DNA from: Paenibacillus alginolyticus DSM 5050 = NBRC 15375
GTDB taxonomy: Bacteria > Bacillota > Bacilli > Paenibacillales > NBRC-103111
Reading direction: 5' to 3'
DNA length: 36,535 nt
Assembly (NCBI RefSeq): GCF_000422905.1
Contig: NZ_AUGY01000083.1
Span: 1 to 36,535 of the forward strand
The notes under the pieces are model-generated. The model searched no databases and was not told where the DNA came from. It saw only the letters and a program-made list of their open reading frames with translations. The position numbers and the translations under genes were made by a program. Shown here in pieces: positions 15,381 to 24,525 of this stretch (positions are counted from its first letter, which is position 1; the number at the start of each line of letters is the position of its first letter).

Positions 15381-16520
15381 ATGAAAAAGCATTCGATTCA
15401 AAATGAAGACCAATCTCAAGTTTCTCTTGGTGATTTTGGAATTTTGGTTCCTCAGATTGAATCACTTCCTATGCTTCCTTCTGCTGCTAAAGGTACGGCT
15501 TCCTCTTCAAGAATTCGCTATAAAGACTTCGGAGATCTTACTCTGGCTGACTTTCTCTGGAGTCAGGTGGATCGACTAGTCGATTTCTCCTTTGCTAACG
15601 AACTCTGCGCCTATCTCTATTCACCACTCGGTCAACGCCCTTACGCGCCTGCCCTCAAGCTCAAGCTACATATAGTCCAGGCCATGGAAAACTGTTCAGA
15701 TCGCCAAATAGAAGTTCGCTTGATGTTTGATATGGCCATCAAGCGTTTTCTTGGTGTACCCTTGTCGTTTACCGGCTTGGATCATAGTACGCTTGGACTG
15801 GATCGGGATCGTATGGGTGATCAGCTAATTCACGCTTGCTTTCACTATGTCTTGGCTCAAACAAAAGCCCGCGGCTTATGGGGTGCAAAAGAGGATTGTT
15901 GGCTAGTTGATTCCTTTCATACGGAAGCTTACGCGACTCGTGGAAGCGTTCGAGAGATCAAGCCCATTCCGGGTAATGAACACGACGGTGAATTATTGAA
16001 GGCACTTGTGACGAGCGTCATAACGCATCATGAGGTAACACCAAAACTTGTATCAGCCGCTTCTGCTTACGGATATGGTCATTACCGCAAGCGTCTTAAA
16101 ACAACAGCTCGTATAGCACGTAATAACAAAGTAGAGGGTTACCAGCATTTTTTTAAAACGATCAATTGTGCAGAATGTCCTATCCAAGCGCAATGCACAA
16201 CGAATAAGAAGGGACGCTCCGTATTTATTAGTGACCACCATAAGCTCGTAGAGGCGGCAATAATTCGGAATGAGACCGAAGAAGGACAAACAGCGCGAAG
16301 AGTACGAAGCAAAATTGAGCGTACCAACAATGAACTAGCCAACCATCATGAACTCCGACGTCCGCACGTTCGAGGTCGCAACAAGCTTCGCATTATGGCG
16401 AAGCTTAAAGCGATGGTAATTAACATAAAGCTCATAGTAAAAAAACTCGGTCATTACCATGAAGACCCCTTCGTCCGGCAGAAGCTGCGACCAAGGGGCA
16501 TTGCTGTATGTGCTTCCTAA
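15381..16520 (+). CDS. IS1182-type transposase, probably defective
   Basis: The protein is 379 aa; family members are usually about 450-500 aa. The N-terminal DUF772-like part (YSPLGQRPYAPALKLKL) and the first catalytic Asp (WLVDSFHTEA) are present, as are the zinc-type CAECPIQAQC and the C-terminal IERTNNELANHH with the catalytic Glu. The middle is short: where the second Asp is expected (family pattern ADSAYG) it reads SAASAYGYG, and the usual segment before the Cys motif is missing. This suggests an in-frame internal deletion and a lost catalytic residue. Start chosen at 15381 because GGTGGAGG precedes that ATG by about 8 nt. Confidence 0.82.
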   Translation: MKKHSIQNEDQSQVSLGDFGILVPQIESLPMLPSAAKGTASSSRIRYKDFGDLTLADFLWSQVDRLVDFSFANELCAYLYSPLGQRPYAPALKLKLHIVQAMENCSDRQIEVRLMFDMAIKRFLGVPLSFTGLDHSTLGLDRDRMGDQLIHACFHYVLAQTKARGLWGAKEDCWLVDSFHTEAYATRGSVREIKPIPGNEHDGELLKALVTSVITHHEVTPKLVSAASAYGYGHYRKRLKTTARIARNNKVEGYQHFFKTINCAECPIQAQCTTNKKGRSVFISDHHKLVEAAIIRNETEEGQTARRVRSKIERTNNELANHHELRRPHVRGRNKLRIMAKLKAMVINIKLIVKKLGHYHEDPFVRQKLRPRGIAVCAS

Positions 16521-16521
16521 G

Positions 16522-16551
16522 CTTCTCGGCAGGTTAATACCTGCTGAGAAG
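16522..16551 (+). other. Perfect-type hairpin after the transposase gene
   Basis: CTTCTCGGCAGGT pairs with ACCTGCTGAGAAG around a TAAT loop, with one mismatch. It is followed by an A run and not a T run, so it is not a standard intrinsic terminator on the plus strand. It begins 2 bp after the transposase stop codon. Confidence 0.6.
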
Positions 16552-16750
16552 AAAAAATGTAATGAAGGTGCGCTAAAAATTTCCTCCGAGCAGGAATTCA
16601 AAACAAAATTCTGAATAGAGGAGTATGAAGCTTAAAAAACTTATATTAATCGACGGTCTCCTGCGTTCCCTCAATAGACAGGAAGTGCAGTAAAACCGCT
16701 CATAAAACATCTTAAATAACAAACCAACTCAATTATTAGGAGGAATACCA

Positions 16751-17707
16751 GTGGATTTCGCACAAATAGGACGAATAGCTTCACTAATTAAAACAAACGT
16801 AGGTAAAGTCATTGTTGGCAAGGACGATACCGTCGAGCTTATGGTCATCGCCCTCATTGCTTCCGGGCATGTGCTGCTTGAGGATGTTCCCGGTACAGGG
16901 AAAACGCAGCTAGCCAAAGCGCTGGCCCGCTCCCTCGATGGCACAATGAAGCGCATCCAGTTCACGCCCGACTTGCTGCCATCAGATGTAAGCGGCATCA
17001 ATTTCTTCAACCAGAAGCTGGGCGAATTCGAATTCCGCCCAGGGCCGCTATTCGCTCACATCGTGCTAGCCGATGAGATTAACCGCGCGACACCGCGCAC
17101 GCAGTCAAGCTTGCTGGAAAGCATGGAGGAACGCCAGGTGAGCATCGACGGTGAAACGCGCATGCTCGAAGCTCCGTTCCTCGTCATCGCCACACAGAAC
17201 CCTGTCGAGAATCAGGGGACGTTCCCCCTCCCGGAAGCTCAGCTCGACCGCTTCCTAATGAAGCTCTCGCTCGGCTATCCGTCCGCAGCCGAGCAGGTTC
17301 AGATCTTGAAGCGCTACCAGCAGCATGATCCACTCGATCAGCTGCTGCCGGTTGTGGGCCGTGGTGAGCTGCTCGAAGCTCAGCATTTGTTCACGCAGGT
17401 GCGCGTCAGCGACGAGCTGCTGCAGTACATCGTGCAGCTCGCGGAAGCGACGCGCTCGCATGCGGATGCCGCGCTTGGCGTCAGCCCGCGCGGCGTTCGC
17501 GCCTTGATGAAGTCGGCGCAGGTGTACGCGGCGCTTCGCGGTCGCGACTATGTGCTGCCTGACGACATCAAAGCGTTGGCGGGGCCTGTCTGGGCGCATC
17601 GCATCTTGCTGCGCACGCGATCGCGCCAACAAGACCAGCAGGTGCATGCGCTGCTGGTCAGTATCCTTGCAGCTACCCCCGTTCCTACGGAAGTCAAGCT
17701 GGGGTAG
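16751..17707 (+). CDS. MoxR-family AAA+ ATPase
   Basis: The protein is 318 aa, the usual length for MoxR ATPases. Walker A reads VPGTGKTQ (about 46-53), Walker B IVLADEINRA (about 104-113), sensor 1 ATQNP (about 147-151), and the C-terminal lid holds VSPRGVRALMKSAQ. GTG start, with AGGAGG at a spacing of 7. MoxR proteins act as chaperone-like ATPases, usually together with DUF58 and membrane partners that are encoded next. The gene ends 3 bp before the DUF58 gene, so the two are one transcription unit. Residues encoded by about 17340-17640 use a GC-rich codon set. Confidence 0.95.
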   Translation: MDFAQIGRIASLIKTNVGKVIVGKDDTVELMVIALIASGHVLLEDVPGTGKTQLAKALARSLDGTMKRIQFTPDLLPSDVSGINFFNQKLGEFEFRPGPLFAHIVLADEINRATPRTQSSLLESMEERQVSIDGETRMLEAPFLVIATQNPVENQGTFPLPEAQLDRFLMKLSLGYPSAAEQVQILKRYQQHDPLDQLLPVVGRGELLEAQHLFTQVRVSDELLQYIVQLAEATRSHADAALGVSPRGVRALMKSAQVYAALRGRDYVLPDDIKALAGPVWAHRILLRTRSRQQDQQVHALLVSILAATPVPTEVKLG

Positions 17708-17710
17708 CCG

Positions 17711-18862
17711 ATGAGCATCAGCTGGATTCTCATCATCACTGTCGCTCTGTTCCTCCTCCAGCATCTGCTATTTGCCCGCTGGGGGTTTCGCGGGCTTCGC
17801 ATTGAGCGAACCTTCAGTACGACGCATTGCCATGCCGGGGACGACATTGTCATGATCGAAACGATCGTTAATCGTAAGCTGGCTCCAATTCCTTGGCTTC
17901 GCTTGGAATCAACGATTCACGCAGGGCTCCACTTTGCGAAGATGAGCAATCTCGCAGTGAGCAGCGGAGCTCTTTTCCAGAATCATCGCAGTCTATTCAG
18001 CCTTATGCCCTATACAAGAATAGTCCGACGCCACGGTGTACACTGTGCGAAGCGAGGTTGGTATAAGCTCGAAACGGTGGCAGCTTCCATCGGCGATCTA
18101 GTTGGTGTGCAAGCTGCTTCTTCCATCAACCGCATGCCGCTGGAGCTCCTTGTTTACCCTCGCTTGGTAAGCAGAGATGACATCCCGCTCCTCTCCAGCC
18201 GATGGCAAGGCGATATAACCGTCAGACGCTGGATTATGCCAGATCCGTTCCTCGTTTCTGGCGCAAGGGAATATCGTTTTGGTGATACGATGAACAGCAT
18301 CCACTGGAAGGCGACAGCACGCAGTCAGAAACTCCAAGTATATAATCGAGATTTCACCGCTGACCCTAGGCTGCTCTTGGCCGTAAATACGCAAATAACG
18401 GAAACGATGTGGGATGCCGTGACCGATCCCGAGCTTGTTGAGAAAGCTCTCTCATACGCGGCTACACTTGCTGAATACGCGGTGAGTCAAGGTATTCCAG
18501 TCGGCTTCGGTTACAACGGCTCTCTACAGGGGCAGCCTGGAGTTCCCGTGTACCTCGCTCCCGAGGGTGGTTGGCCACATTTGGAATATCTATTCGAAAC
18601 GATGGCGAAGCTGGCCATCACCTGCTCACGCTCCTTCGAAGACTTCCTCGATCATGGAATTGAGCAAGAAGGGACCGCGATGGACATCATCCTGCTGACT
18701 TCCTTCGTGTCTAAGGGGATCAAGGAAAGTATTGTGCGACTTGAATCGTTAGGGCATTCTGTCTTTATCATCCCCTTACAGCACGGACTTCTTGAACTGA
18801 ACGGAAAGGAGGTAGGTGTTTCCAATGTTAGCGCCCATTCAAACGCCTTCTCAACGAGCTAA
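17711..18862 (+). CDS. DUF58 domain protein (MoxR partner)
   Basis: The protein is 383 aa: two N-terminal hydrophobic stretches, a middle beta-rich part and the diagnostic DUF58 motif DPFLVSGAREYRFGD followed by SIHWKATARS (about 177-205). DUF58 proteins carry a vWA-like fold and function with MoxR ATPases in envelope stress or metal insertion; the substrate here is unknown. It overlaps the next gene by about 38 bp, which supports coupled translation. Start at ATG right after the MoxR stop codon. Confidence 0.93.
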   Translation: MSISWILIITVALFLLQHLLFARWGFRGLRIERTFSTTHCHAGDDIVMIETIVNRKLAPIPWLRLESTIHAGLHFAKMSNLAVSSGALFQNHRSLFSLMPYTRIVRRHGVHCAKRGWYKLETVAASIGDLVGVQAASSINRMPLELLVYPRLVSRDDIPLLSSRWQGDITVRRWIMPDPFLVSGAREYRFGDTMNSIHWKATARSQKLQVYNRDFTADPRLLLAVNTQITETMWDAVTDPELVEKALSYAATLAEYAVSQGIPVGFGYNGSLQGQPGVPVYLAPEGGWPHLEYLFETMAKLAITCSRSFEDFLDHGIEQEGTAMDIILLTSFVSKGIKESIVRLESLGHSVFIIPLQHGLLELNGKEVGVSNVSAHSNAFSTS

Positions 18863-20207
18863 TCTTAATTTTCTTGTGAGAGAATTCAGCTTAGCGATCT
18901 TATACGGTTTACTCGAACTCATTATCTTCTTTCCCATTATAGTTCTAATCCAGGTCTATCTGTCAGAGACCTTACTCTGGATGACTTGCTTTCAGTTCCT
19001 GCTCTGTTATGTGTTGGGTTGCTTCTTTGGACGAATGAAATGGCTAACTCGTACATTCTACGAGCTAATGCTTTGTGCAGGAGCAGGTTTAACGATAGCC
19101 TACCTCCTGCAGGGCAACAACAACTGGCATAGCTGGACCTGCGCAGCCGCCGGGTTACTACTTGTCTATCGCGGTATTCGCTGCACCAAGGATGGATGGT
19201 TCTCGCTCTTCCCAGCGAGCATATTTGTTACCGCAGGTTTGGTTTATTTCATAGGTGTCCCCATCATGGGAGGGTTGGTTCTTTTCCAGCCGTATATAGG
19301 TTGGATGAATGGATTCGGTTTCTGTTCACTGGTCATTTTTCTCTTAGCTGCGAATCGCGCTCAGCTCCTTAACGCCACGTTAGCAGGCAATGAACGTGCT
19401 GCAGCATCGTCACTATCTGATTCAGTGAAGCGCTCAAGCCGCATTTGGTTAATCACATTAATTGCTTGCATCGCAGCTGTTGCCTACTTTCAACAATTGC
19501 AACAAGGAATTGGCTCCTTTCTCCGTGCTTCGATCGCTTGGCTGCTGCGCCTTTTGCTATCCGAGCCATCATCTGATCAGCCGCCCGAGCCAATTCCTTC
19601 AGCACAACCATTGCCGCTTCCACCTCCTGCTCCCAAAGGTGAACCAAGCTGGTTTGACATGCTGCTTCACTATGCCCAGGTTATTATCGGTTATCTCATT
19701 GTCATCGCCCTTATCCTTAGTGCCATTTATCTCATCATTGCCAAGCTGACACCTGTTCTGGTCTCGCTTATCCGACGCTTGATGAACCGTTCCTTTAGCA
19801 GCAAGAAAGGCGAGGGAGCTGAAGGTTTCACGGATGAAAAAGAGAATCTTCTTGCGTGGAAAGAACTACCCCGAATATGGTGGCAGCAAACGATGAAGAG
19901 TTGGTCGAGGGGGAAAACAAATGAACCAAAATGGTCACATTTGCCAAACAATCGGGAGCGCATCCGTTTCCTTTATCGTGTTTTGATCCAGCAAGCAGCT
20001 GAGGGAGGCTATACTTACAACAAAGCCCATACCCCAAATGAAACAGAGCGGGAGCTATCCAACCAATATCAGCTGTCCAGCCAAGCCGTTCATGCCATCA
20101 CTTCTTCTTATAACCAAGCACGATATACAGATGACGATGTATCTGATTCAGAGCTTAATCGAGTACTACAAACTCTCGACCCTCAAATTCGCATTCACTT
20201 AAAATGA
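18825..20207 (+). CDS. Polytopic membrane protein with C-terminal DUF4129 domain
   Basis: The protein is 460 aa. About six membrane helices fill residues 20-215, a Pro-rich external stretch (about 245-270, with LPLPPPAPKG) leads to another helix (about 285-310), and the cytoplasmic C-terminus contains the DUF4129 pattern RIRFLYRVLIQQAAEGGY and TPNETERELS. Such proteins complete MoxR-DUF58 operons; the transglutaminase-like domain that many relatives carry is absent here. I choose ATG 18825 over GTG 18816 because AAAGGAGG lies only 3 nt before the GTG. Confidence 0.85.
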   Translation: MLAPIQTPSQRANLNFLVREFSLAILYGLLELIIFFPIIVLIQVYLSETLLWMTCFQFLLCYVLGCFFGRMKWLTRTFYELMLCAGAGLTIAYLLQGNNNWHSWTCAAAGLLLVYRGIRCTKDGWFSLFPASIFVTAGLVYFIGVPIMGGLVLFQPYIGWMNGFGFCSLVIFLLAANRAQLLNATLAGNERAAASSLSDSVKRSSRIWLITLIACIAAVAYFQQLQQGIGSFLRASIAWLLRLLLSEPSSDQPPEPIPSAQPLPLPPPAPKGEPSWFDMLLHYAQVIIGYLIVIALILSAIYLIIAKLTPVLVSLIRRLMNRSFSSKKGEGAEGFTDEKENLLAWKELPRIWWQQTMKSWSRGKTNEPKWSHLPNNRERIRFLYRVLIQQAAEGGYTYNKAHTPNETERELSNQYQLSSQAVHAITSSYNQARYTDDDVSDSELNRVLQTLDPQIRIHLK

Positions 20208-20592
20208 ACACCTTCAACCTAAACTAATAGCATGAATTTTCATCATTAACGTGATGAATCCGAGCACTCCCTACACTTTAACGATGAAATTCATCGTCTC
20301 AGACGCTACTTCCAAGGGAAATTGCCTTATCCCTTAGGCTTAGTGATGTTTTTCATCACTAAAGTGATGAATCCGAGCACTCCCTACATTTTAACGATGA
20401 CATTCATCGTCTCAGACGCTACTTCCGAGGGAAATCATCCTTTTCCCTTAGCCATATTAATATCTTTCATCACTACAGTGACGAATCCCAGCACTCCAAA
20501 CATTTTAACGATGTTTAACATCGTCTCAACCCTAACAAGCCCGCTCCATCTCGCCATCGCTTAATCATCCCAAAGCACTCCGATGCCCAACA
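20208..20592. other. Intergenic stretch filled by tandem repeats
   Basis: No gene is seen. Most of the stretch is the three-copy repeat described separately. A plus-strand frame at 20322-20564 is a repeat artefact, because its peptide repeats with the DNA unit. Confidence 0.7.
20238..20531. repeat. Tandem repeat, two full units and one partial, about 113-bp period
   Basis: Units begin at 20238, 20351 and 20465, each with TTTCATCA, then GTGATGAATCC or a close variant, then GCACTCC, a TTTTAACGATG core and CATCGTCTCA. Each unit contains an inverted repeat: ACGATGAaatTCATCGT, ACGATGAcatTCATCGT and ACGATGTttaACATCGT. In the third copy both arms change together (GA to GT and TC to AC), so pairing is kept. 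Confidence 0.8.
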
Positions 20593-20640
20593 AAGAGGCT
20601 GCGCAGCAAACCACTGCTCAGCCTCTTCCTTTTATTTTTA
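20593..20640 (+). terminator. Intrinsic terminator of the MoxR operon
   Basis: The stem AAGAGGCTG with inner GCAG pairs with CTGC and CAGCCTCTT, followed by CCTTTTATTTTT. It lies after the repeats, about 390 bp downstream of the DUF4129 gene. Confidence 0.8.
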
Positions 20641-20769
20641 CGCAACATTTATCCGATTCTCCACAATCCCACACAGCACTCCAGCATTCACATTCAAAAA
20701 TCAGTCACATTTTTGCACCCAGCTGCATATATATAATTGTTTGAATACATTCGATGAGGTGGTTTTGAG

Positions 20770-20940
20770 ATGTTAGCATTAAAAACCGGTTGTGAGAAAG
20801 AAGAAGTCGTTAACACATTATGCGAAATGGGATTGGATCAAATCGCAAGATGGATCATGGTATTACCCGAAGACAGGTGGGAAAACATGTTTCTTTCAAC
20901 ATGGCCAACACTTGCCAAAAAATGCGGCTTCAATAGATAG
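20770..20940 (+). CDS. Possible small protein of 56 residues
   Basis: ATG at 20770 is preceded by GAGGTGG at suitable spacing and gives a 56-aa frame beginning MLALKTGCEKEEVVNTLCEM and ending KKCGFNR. The middle is helical and charged, with several Trp. A TATAAT box lies at 20732-20737 and an intrinsic terminator follows at 20982-21012, so the unit has a complete small-gene layout. I do not recognise the family. A competing frame starting at 20792 has no ribosome binding site and runs through the terminator. Confidence 0.5.
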   Translation: MLALKTGCEKEEVVNTLCEMGLDQIARWIMVLPEDRWENMFLSTWPTLAKKCGFNR

Positions 20941-20981
20941 CTGCTTTTACATAAACATACGAAAGACCCTGTTCGCATTTT

Positions 20982-21012
20982 GCTCTGTGCAATCCTTGCA
21001 TAGAGCTTTTTT
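20982..21012 (+). terminator. Terminator after the small gene
   Basis: GCTCTGTGCAA pairs with TTGCATAGAGC around a short loop with one G-T or mismatch, followed by TTTTTT. It supports transcription of the 20770-20940 frame. Confidence 0.7.
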
Positions 21013-21035
21013 GTCGTCATGGCAGTCAAACTCCA

Positions 21036-21302
21036 TTAGCCGTTTGGTGACCATCTTTTTAGCTTATGAATACTTCGTGTAAAAAGGCCTGTAAGAAACC
21101 GCGGAAAACCAAACTCGACCAGCTTCTGCTTCACCCGATCCTTCATCTGCTCTACGGTTAAATCAGGCATTGTGAATTCACCGTTTTGGTAGCAATGACT
21201 GCAGTATACCTTGCTCTTCATCCCAGACTTCTCTGTTCCTCCGCCTTGCTCATCACGAGCGAGCGGCATCCCGCAGCTTTGACAGTTTTTGTAGGTGCCC
21301 AT
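21036..21302 (-). CDS. Small zinc-ribbon protein
   Basis: The protein is 88 aa. Two CxxC pairs (C7, C10 and C34, C37) form a zinc ribbon of the "putative zinc ribbon domain" type, with CQSCGMPL at the front and YCSHCYQNGEFTMPDLT behind. A helical tail follows. AGGAGGAG precedes the ATG. It is a single gene between convergent and divergent neighbours, and its role is unknown. Confidence 0.85.
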   Translation of the reverse strand: MGTYKNCQSCGMPLARDEQGGGTEKSGMKSKVYCSHCYQNGEFTMPDLTVEQMKDRVKQKLVEFGFPRFLTGLFTRSIHKLKRWSPNG

Positions 21303-21489
21303 GTTTTTTTACTCCTCCTAAAAGCTTCTCCTATTATCATATCAACAAAGCATTTAATTGCAATGAAAAGCTGGCGATTATTTTCAAACGCTTTCATAGC
21401 AGGATAGTAGCCCTTCGCAAGCGAATCTACTAGAGATAGACTGTCAATATCAACTCATATAGTAAAGTAAAACTTTAAGGAGGACTGTT

Positions 21490-22404
21490 GTGAAGCCCGT
21501 CACAGTGAAAGATTTGGCCCAGCGTTTCTCGCTCGAAGTACTTGCCGGACATTCGGAACTGCACCGTCCGATTACCAAAACAAAGGCACATCGCCCAGGA
21601 CTTGAATTTGTCGGCTATTTTGAATATTTCCCGCAAGCGCACGTTCAGCTTTTAGGCAGGAAAGAAATTACCTATTTGCACAGTCTCAGCGAGAATGAAA
21701 GAAATCTTCATATCGGTAATATTGTCAAATATCACCCGCCTTGTTTCGTCGTGACGAGAGACCAGGAAGGTTTGAAATATTTAACCAAATATTGCGAAGA
21801 AGAGAAAATCCCGCTCCTCCGTACGGCTTCCCCTACGAGTAAGTTTCAGGACTTAGTGGATTTGTATTTGAGTAAATCGCTCGCTCAGGAGATTGCCGTT
21901 CACGGTGTTTGCGTCAATGTCTCGGGGATTGGCATTCTGCTTCGCGGTAAGTCAGGGGTTGGCAAGAGCGAAACCGCCCACACGTTAATTCGCAGAGGGC
22001 ATCGCCTCGTTGCCGATGATATTGTCGTACTGAAGAAAATCAGCCCCGAAACCCTGCTAGGTACCCACAATGGGAAAACGAAGGAATTCCTGGCGCTGCG
22101 CAGCATCGGATTGATTAACGTCTCGCGACTTTACGGCCGCAAAGCTTTTCAGGACGAAACGCGGATCGTGCTCGATATTGAGCTTACGAAGTGGCAGGAG
22201 GATGCGCTCAACAACGATTTGGAGCTTGAACCCTGTTTCACCGAGTATATGGATATTAAAATTCCACACATTGAAATCCAACTTCAGCCTGGACGTGATG
22301 TTGCCGGACTCGTTGAAGCCGCGGCTAACAACTGGTATTTGCGTCAGCAAGGGTACCGTGCTGCTGAGGAATTCATGCAGCGTCTGCAAAATGACAACGA
22401 TTAA
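21490..22404 (+). CDS. HPr kinase/phosphorylase family protein, diverged paralogue
   Basis: The protein is 304 aa with the two-domain HprK layout. The N-terminal domain is about 1-130, the kinase about 135-300. The P-loop reads GKSGVGKSE, where typical HprK has GDSGIGKSE, and VADDIVVL keeps the Asp pair. The signature loop expected as EIRGLGIINV reads ALRSIGLINV, so the usual Glu is Ala and Arg is kept. Near the C-terminus the usual RPGRN reads QPGRD. GTG start, with AAGGAGG. HPr, lgt or uvrA genes, which often flank the main hprK copy, are not nearby. It may act on HPr, on Crh-like or on another substrate. Confidence 0.88.
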   Translation: MKPVTVKDLAQRFSLEVLAGHSELHRPITKTKAHRPGLEFVGYFEYFPQAHVQLLGRKEITYLHSLSENERNLHIGNIVKYHPPCFVVTRDQEGLKYLTKYCEEEKIPLLRTASPTSKFQDLVDLYLSKSLAQEIAVHGVCVNVSGIGILLRGKSGVGKSETAHTLIRRGHRLVADDIVVLKKISPETLLGTHNGKTKEFLALRSIGLINVSRLYGRKAFQDETRIVLDIELTKWQEDALNNDLELEPCFTEYMDIKIPHIEIQLQPGRDVAGLVEAAANNWYLRQQGYRAAEEFMQRLQNDND

Positions 22405-22405
22405 A

Positions 22406-22440
22406 AGAAGCCGCCCCCATCCTAGGACGAGGCGGCTTCT
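22406..22440. terminator. Bidirectional terminator between HprK-like and CBO0543 genes
   Basis: AGAAGCCGCC pairs with GGCGGCTTCT; on the plus strand it is followed by TCATTT and on the minus strand by TTTAAT. The two genes converge here. Confidence 0.8.
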
Positions 22441-22965
22441 TCATTTAGCTTTTTCTCTTTTTGTTAACCAAGTCGGGGTATTGATCCTTATTGTGATATC
22501 ATCGTGGTCACCGCTGTCCAGATTTTTCCGTGCTCGCTCTTGCCATAGCTGATACGGATACAGGATGAGTGAAAGTCCCACCATTAGGAGAAGTATGTGA
22601 TAGTGTTTCAGACTGATAAGGTCCGCTATGCCAAGCTTTTCCTCAATCCGATGAAACACAAAGGCATAAAAGGCATCTAACACCAGATTAGCAACAATAT
22701 ATAACCAAAACCGACCAAATGTAAAGTGAAAAACCCACATCGTTCCGACAAGAAAAATCCCATAGGCAAAGGCTGTATTTGTAACATGTCCCCATGGAAC
22801 AATGGCATCTATTAATATCCACCACTTATATGTATAGCCAATCTCATACACGATCGTGACCAACAGAGCCGAGAAAATACAGACAGGCACATACCTGTAA
22901 ATACTTTGCTTCTTCATCAAAAATAAAGATAACCAGGGCAGCACAAATGCTGACCAAAGCAGCAA
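22441..22965 (-). CDS. CBO0543 family integral membrane protein
   Basis: The protein is 174 aa with about five membrane helices. The pattern FVLPWLSLFLMKKQSI, IVPWGHVTNTAFAYG and LVGTMWVFHFTFGRFW is typical of CBO0543 family proteins of spore formers, whose function is not known. The C-terminal tail is short and charged. It converges on the HprK-like gene. Confidence 0.8.
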   Translation of the reverse strand: MLLWSAFVLPWLSLFLMKKQSIYRYVPVCIFSALLVTIVYEIGYTYKWWILIDAIVPWGHVTNTAFAYGIFLVGTMWVFHFTFGRFWLYIVANLVLDAFYAFVFHRIEEKLGIADLISLKHYHILLLMVGLSLILYPYQLWQERARKNLDSGDHDDITIRINTPTWLTKREKAK

Positions 22966-23106
22966 TTTATTTATTATGTGGACAACCTCCCCTGCGGTTT
23001 AGTTGATTTTACCATTTCCTTATTTTGTCTATCTTATGCATGGTTTAGGCTCGGTCAGCTCTGTTTTTGGCTTTTCGACGATGCGGGGGTACCGCCCCAA
23101 AACAAC

Positions 23107-23121
23107 CTTTCGAATCGAAAG
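23107..23121 (+). other. Hairpin directly upstream of the poly-Asn gene's ribosome binding site
   Basis: CTTTCGA-A-TCGAAAG is a perfect 7-bp stem, with AACA and TGTT extending it, 8 bp before the GTGGAGGTG ribosome binding site. A GC-rich stretch (GGGGGTACCGCCCC, about 23085-23100) lies just before it. It could be a folded leader; no riboswitch class fits. Confidence 0.35.
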
Positions 23122-23142
23122 CTGTTAGTGGAGGTGCTTCTT

Positions 23143-24237
<1,095 letters not shown>

Positions 24238-24335
24238 CTTTTAACACCGTCACGCTGGTAACGATCACCGCTCGCAATAGAAGATGCAAAACATACATCA
24301 AAATTGTGGCGGAAGGGTTCCTTTCCCACATAATC

Positions 24336-24412
24336 CTGCAAAAAGTGCATCAAATTTAAGTCTCAATAGCTCATTGAGCCCAAAACGGAAATTTTTGATG
24401 CACTTTTTGCAG
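24336..24412. repeat. Long nested inverted repeat
   Basis: Outer arms are 24336-24357 and 24389-24412, starting CTGCAAAAAGTGCATCAAA and ending with its complement; they differ only by two extra bases in one arm. The loop carries its own hairpin CTCAAT...ATTGAG (24362-24378). It could be a strong terminator or a small mobile palindromic element. Confidence 0.8.
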
Positions 24413-24480
24413 CTTCTCACTCCATAGAAGGCTTAAGCAGCCTCTTCTCTTCTGAAAGGCAGCTCCAAAGCCTTCACAAT

Positions 24481-24520
24481 AAAAGCCGTCGATATCCATG
24501 AAGGATGTCGACGGCTTTTT
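24481..24520. terminator. Bidirectional terminator
   Basis: AAAAGCCGTCGA pairs with TCGACGGCTTTT, with an inner imperfect ATCC/GGAT stem; runs of T follow on both strands. It serves the convergent poly-Asn and penicillin-binding protein genes. Confidence 0.85.
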
Positions 24521-24525
24521 GCTGC

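Larger units (their letters stand above)
15193..16661 (+). mobile_element. IS1182-type insertion sequence, about 1.47 kb
   Basis: The perfect 16-bp inverted repeats GGAGACCGTCGATTAA (15193-15208) and its reverse complement (16646-16661) frame a single transposase gene. The match stops at both ends of these 16 bp, which marks the element limits. I see no obvious target-site duplication in the flanks. It sits between the MORN gene and the MoxR operon and may separate genes that were once adjacent. Confidence 0.82.

Noticed and set aside
20238..20531. CRISPR array
   Set aside because: The unit is about 113 bp with conserved sequence throughout, without unique spacers, and no cas genes are present.
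20322..20564. 80-codon plus-strand frame
   Set aside because: Its peptide repeats with the DNA repeat unit and no ribosome binding site is present.
20792..21082. 96-codon frame overlapping the 56-residue gene
   Set aside because: It has no ribosome binding site and runs through a clear intrinsic terminator.
23040..23100. Possible c-di-GMP or c-di-AMP riboswitch before the poly-Asn gene
   Set aside because: Short matches such as GGTTTAGGC and GCGGGGG occur, but the conserved cores of the GEMM and ydaO classes are missing on both strands.
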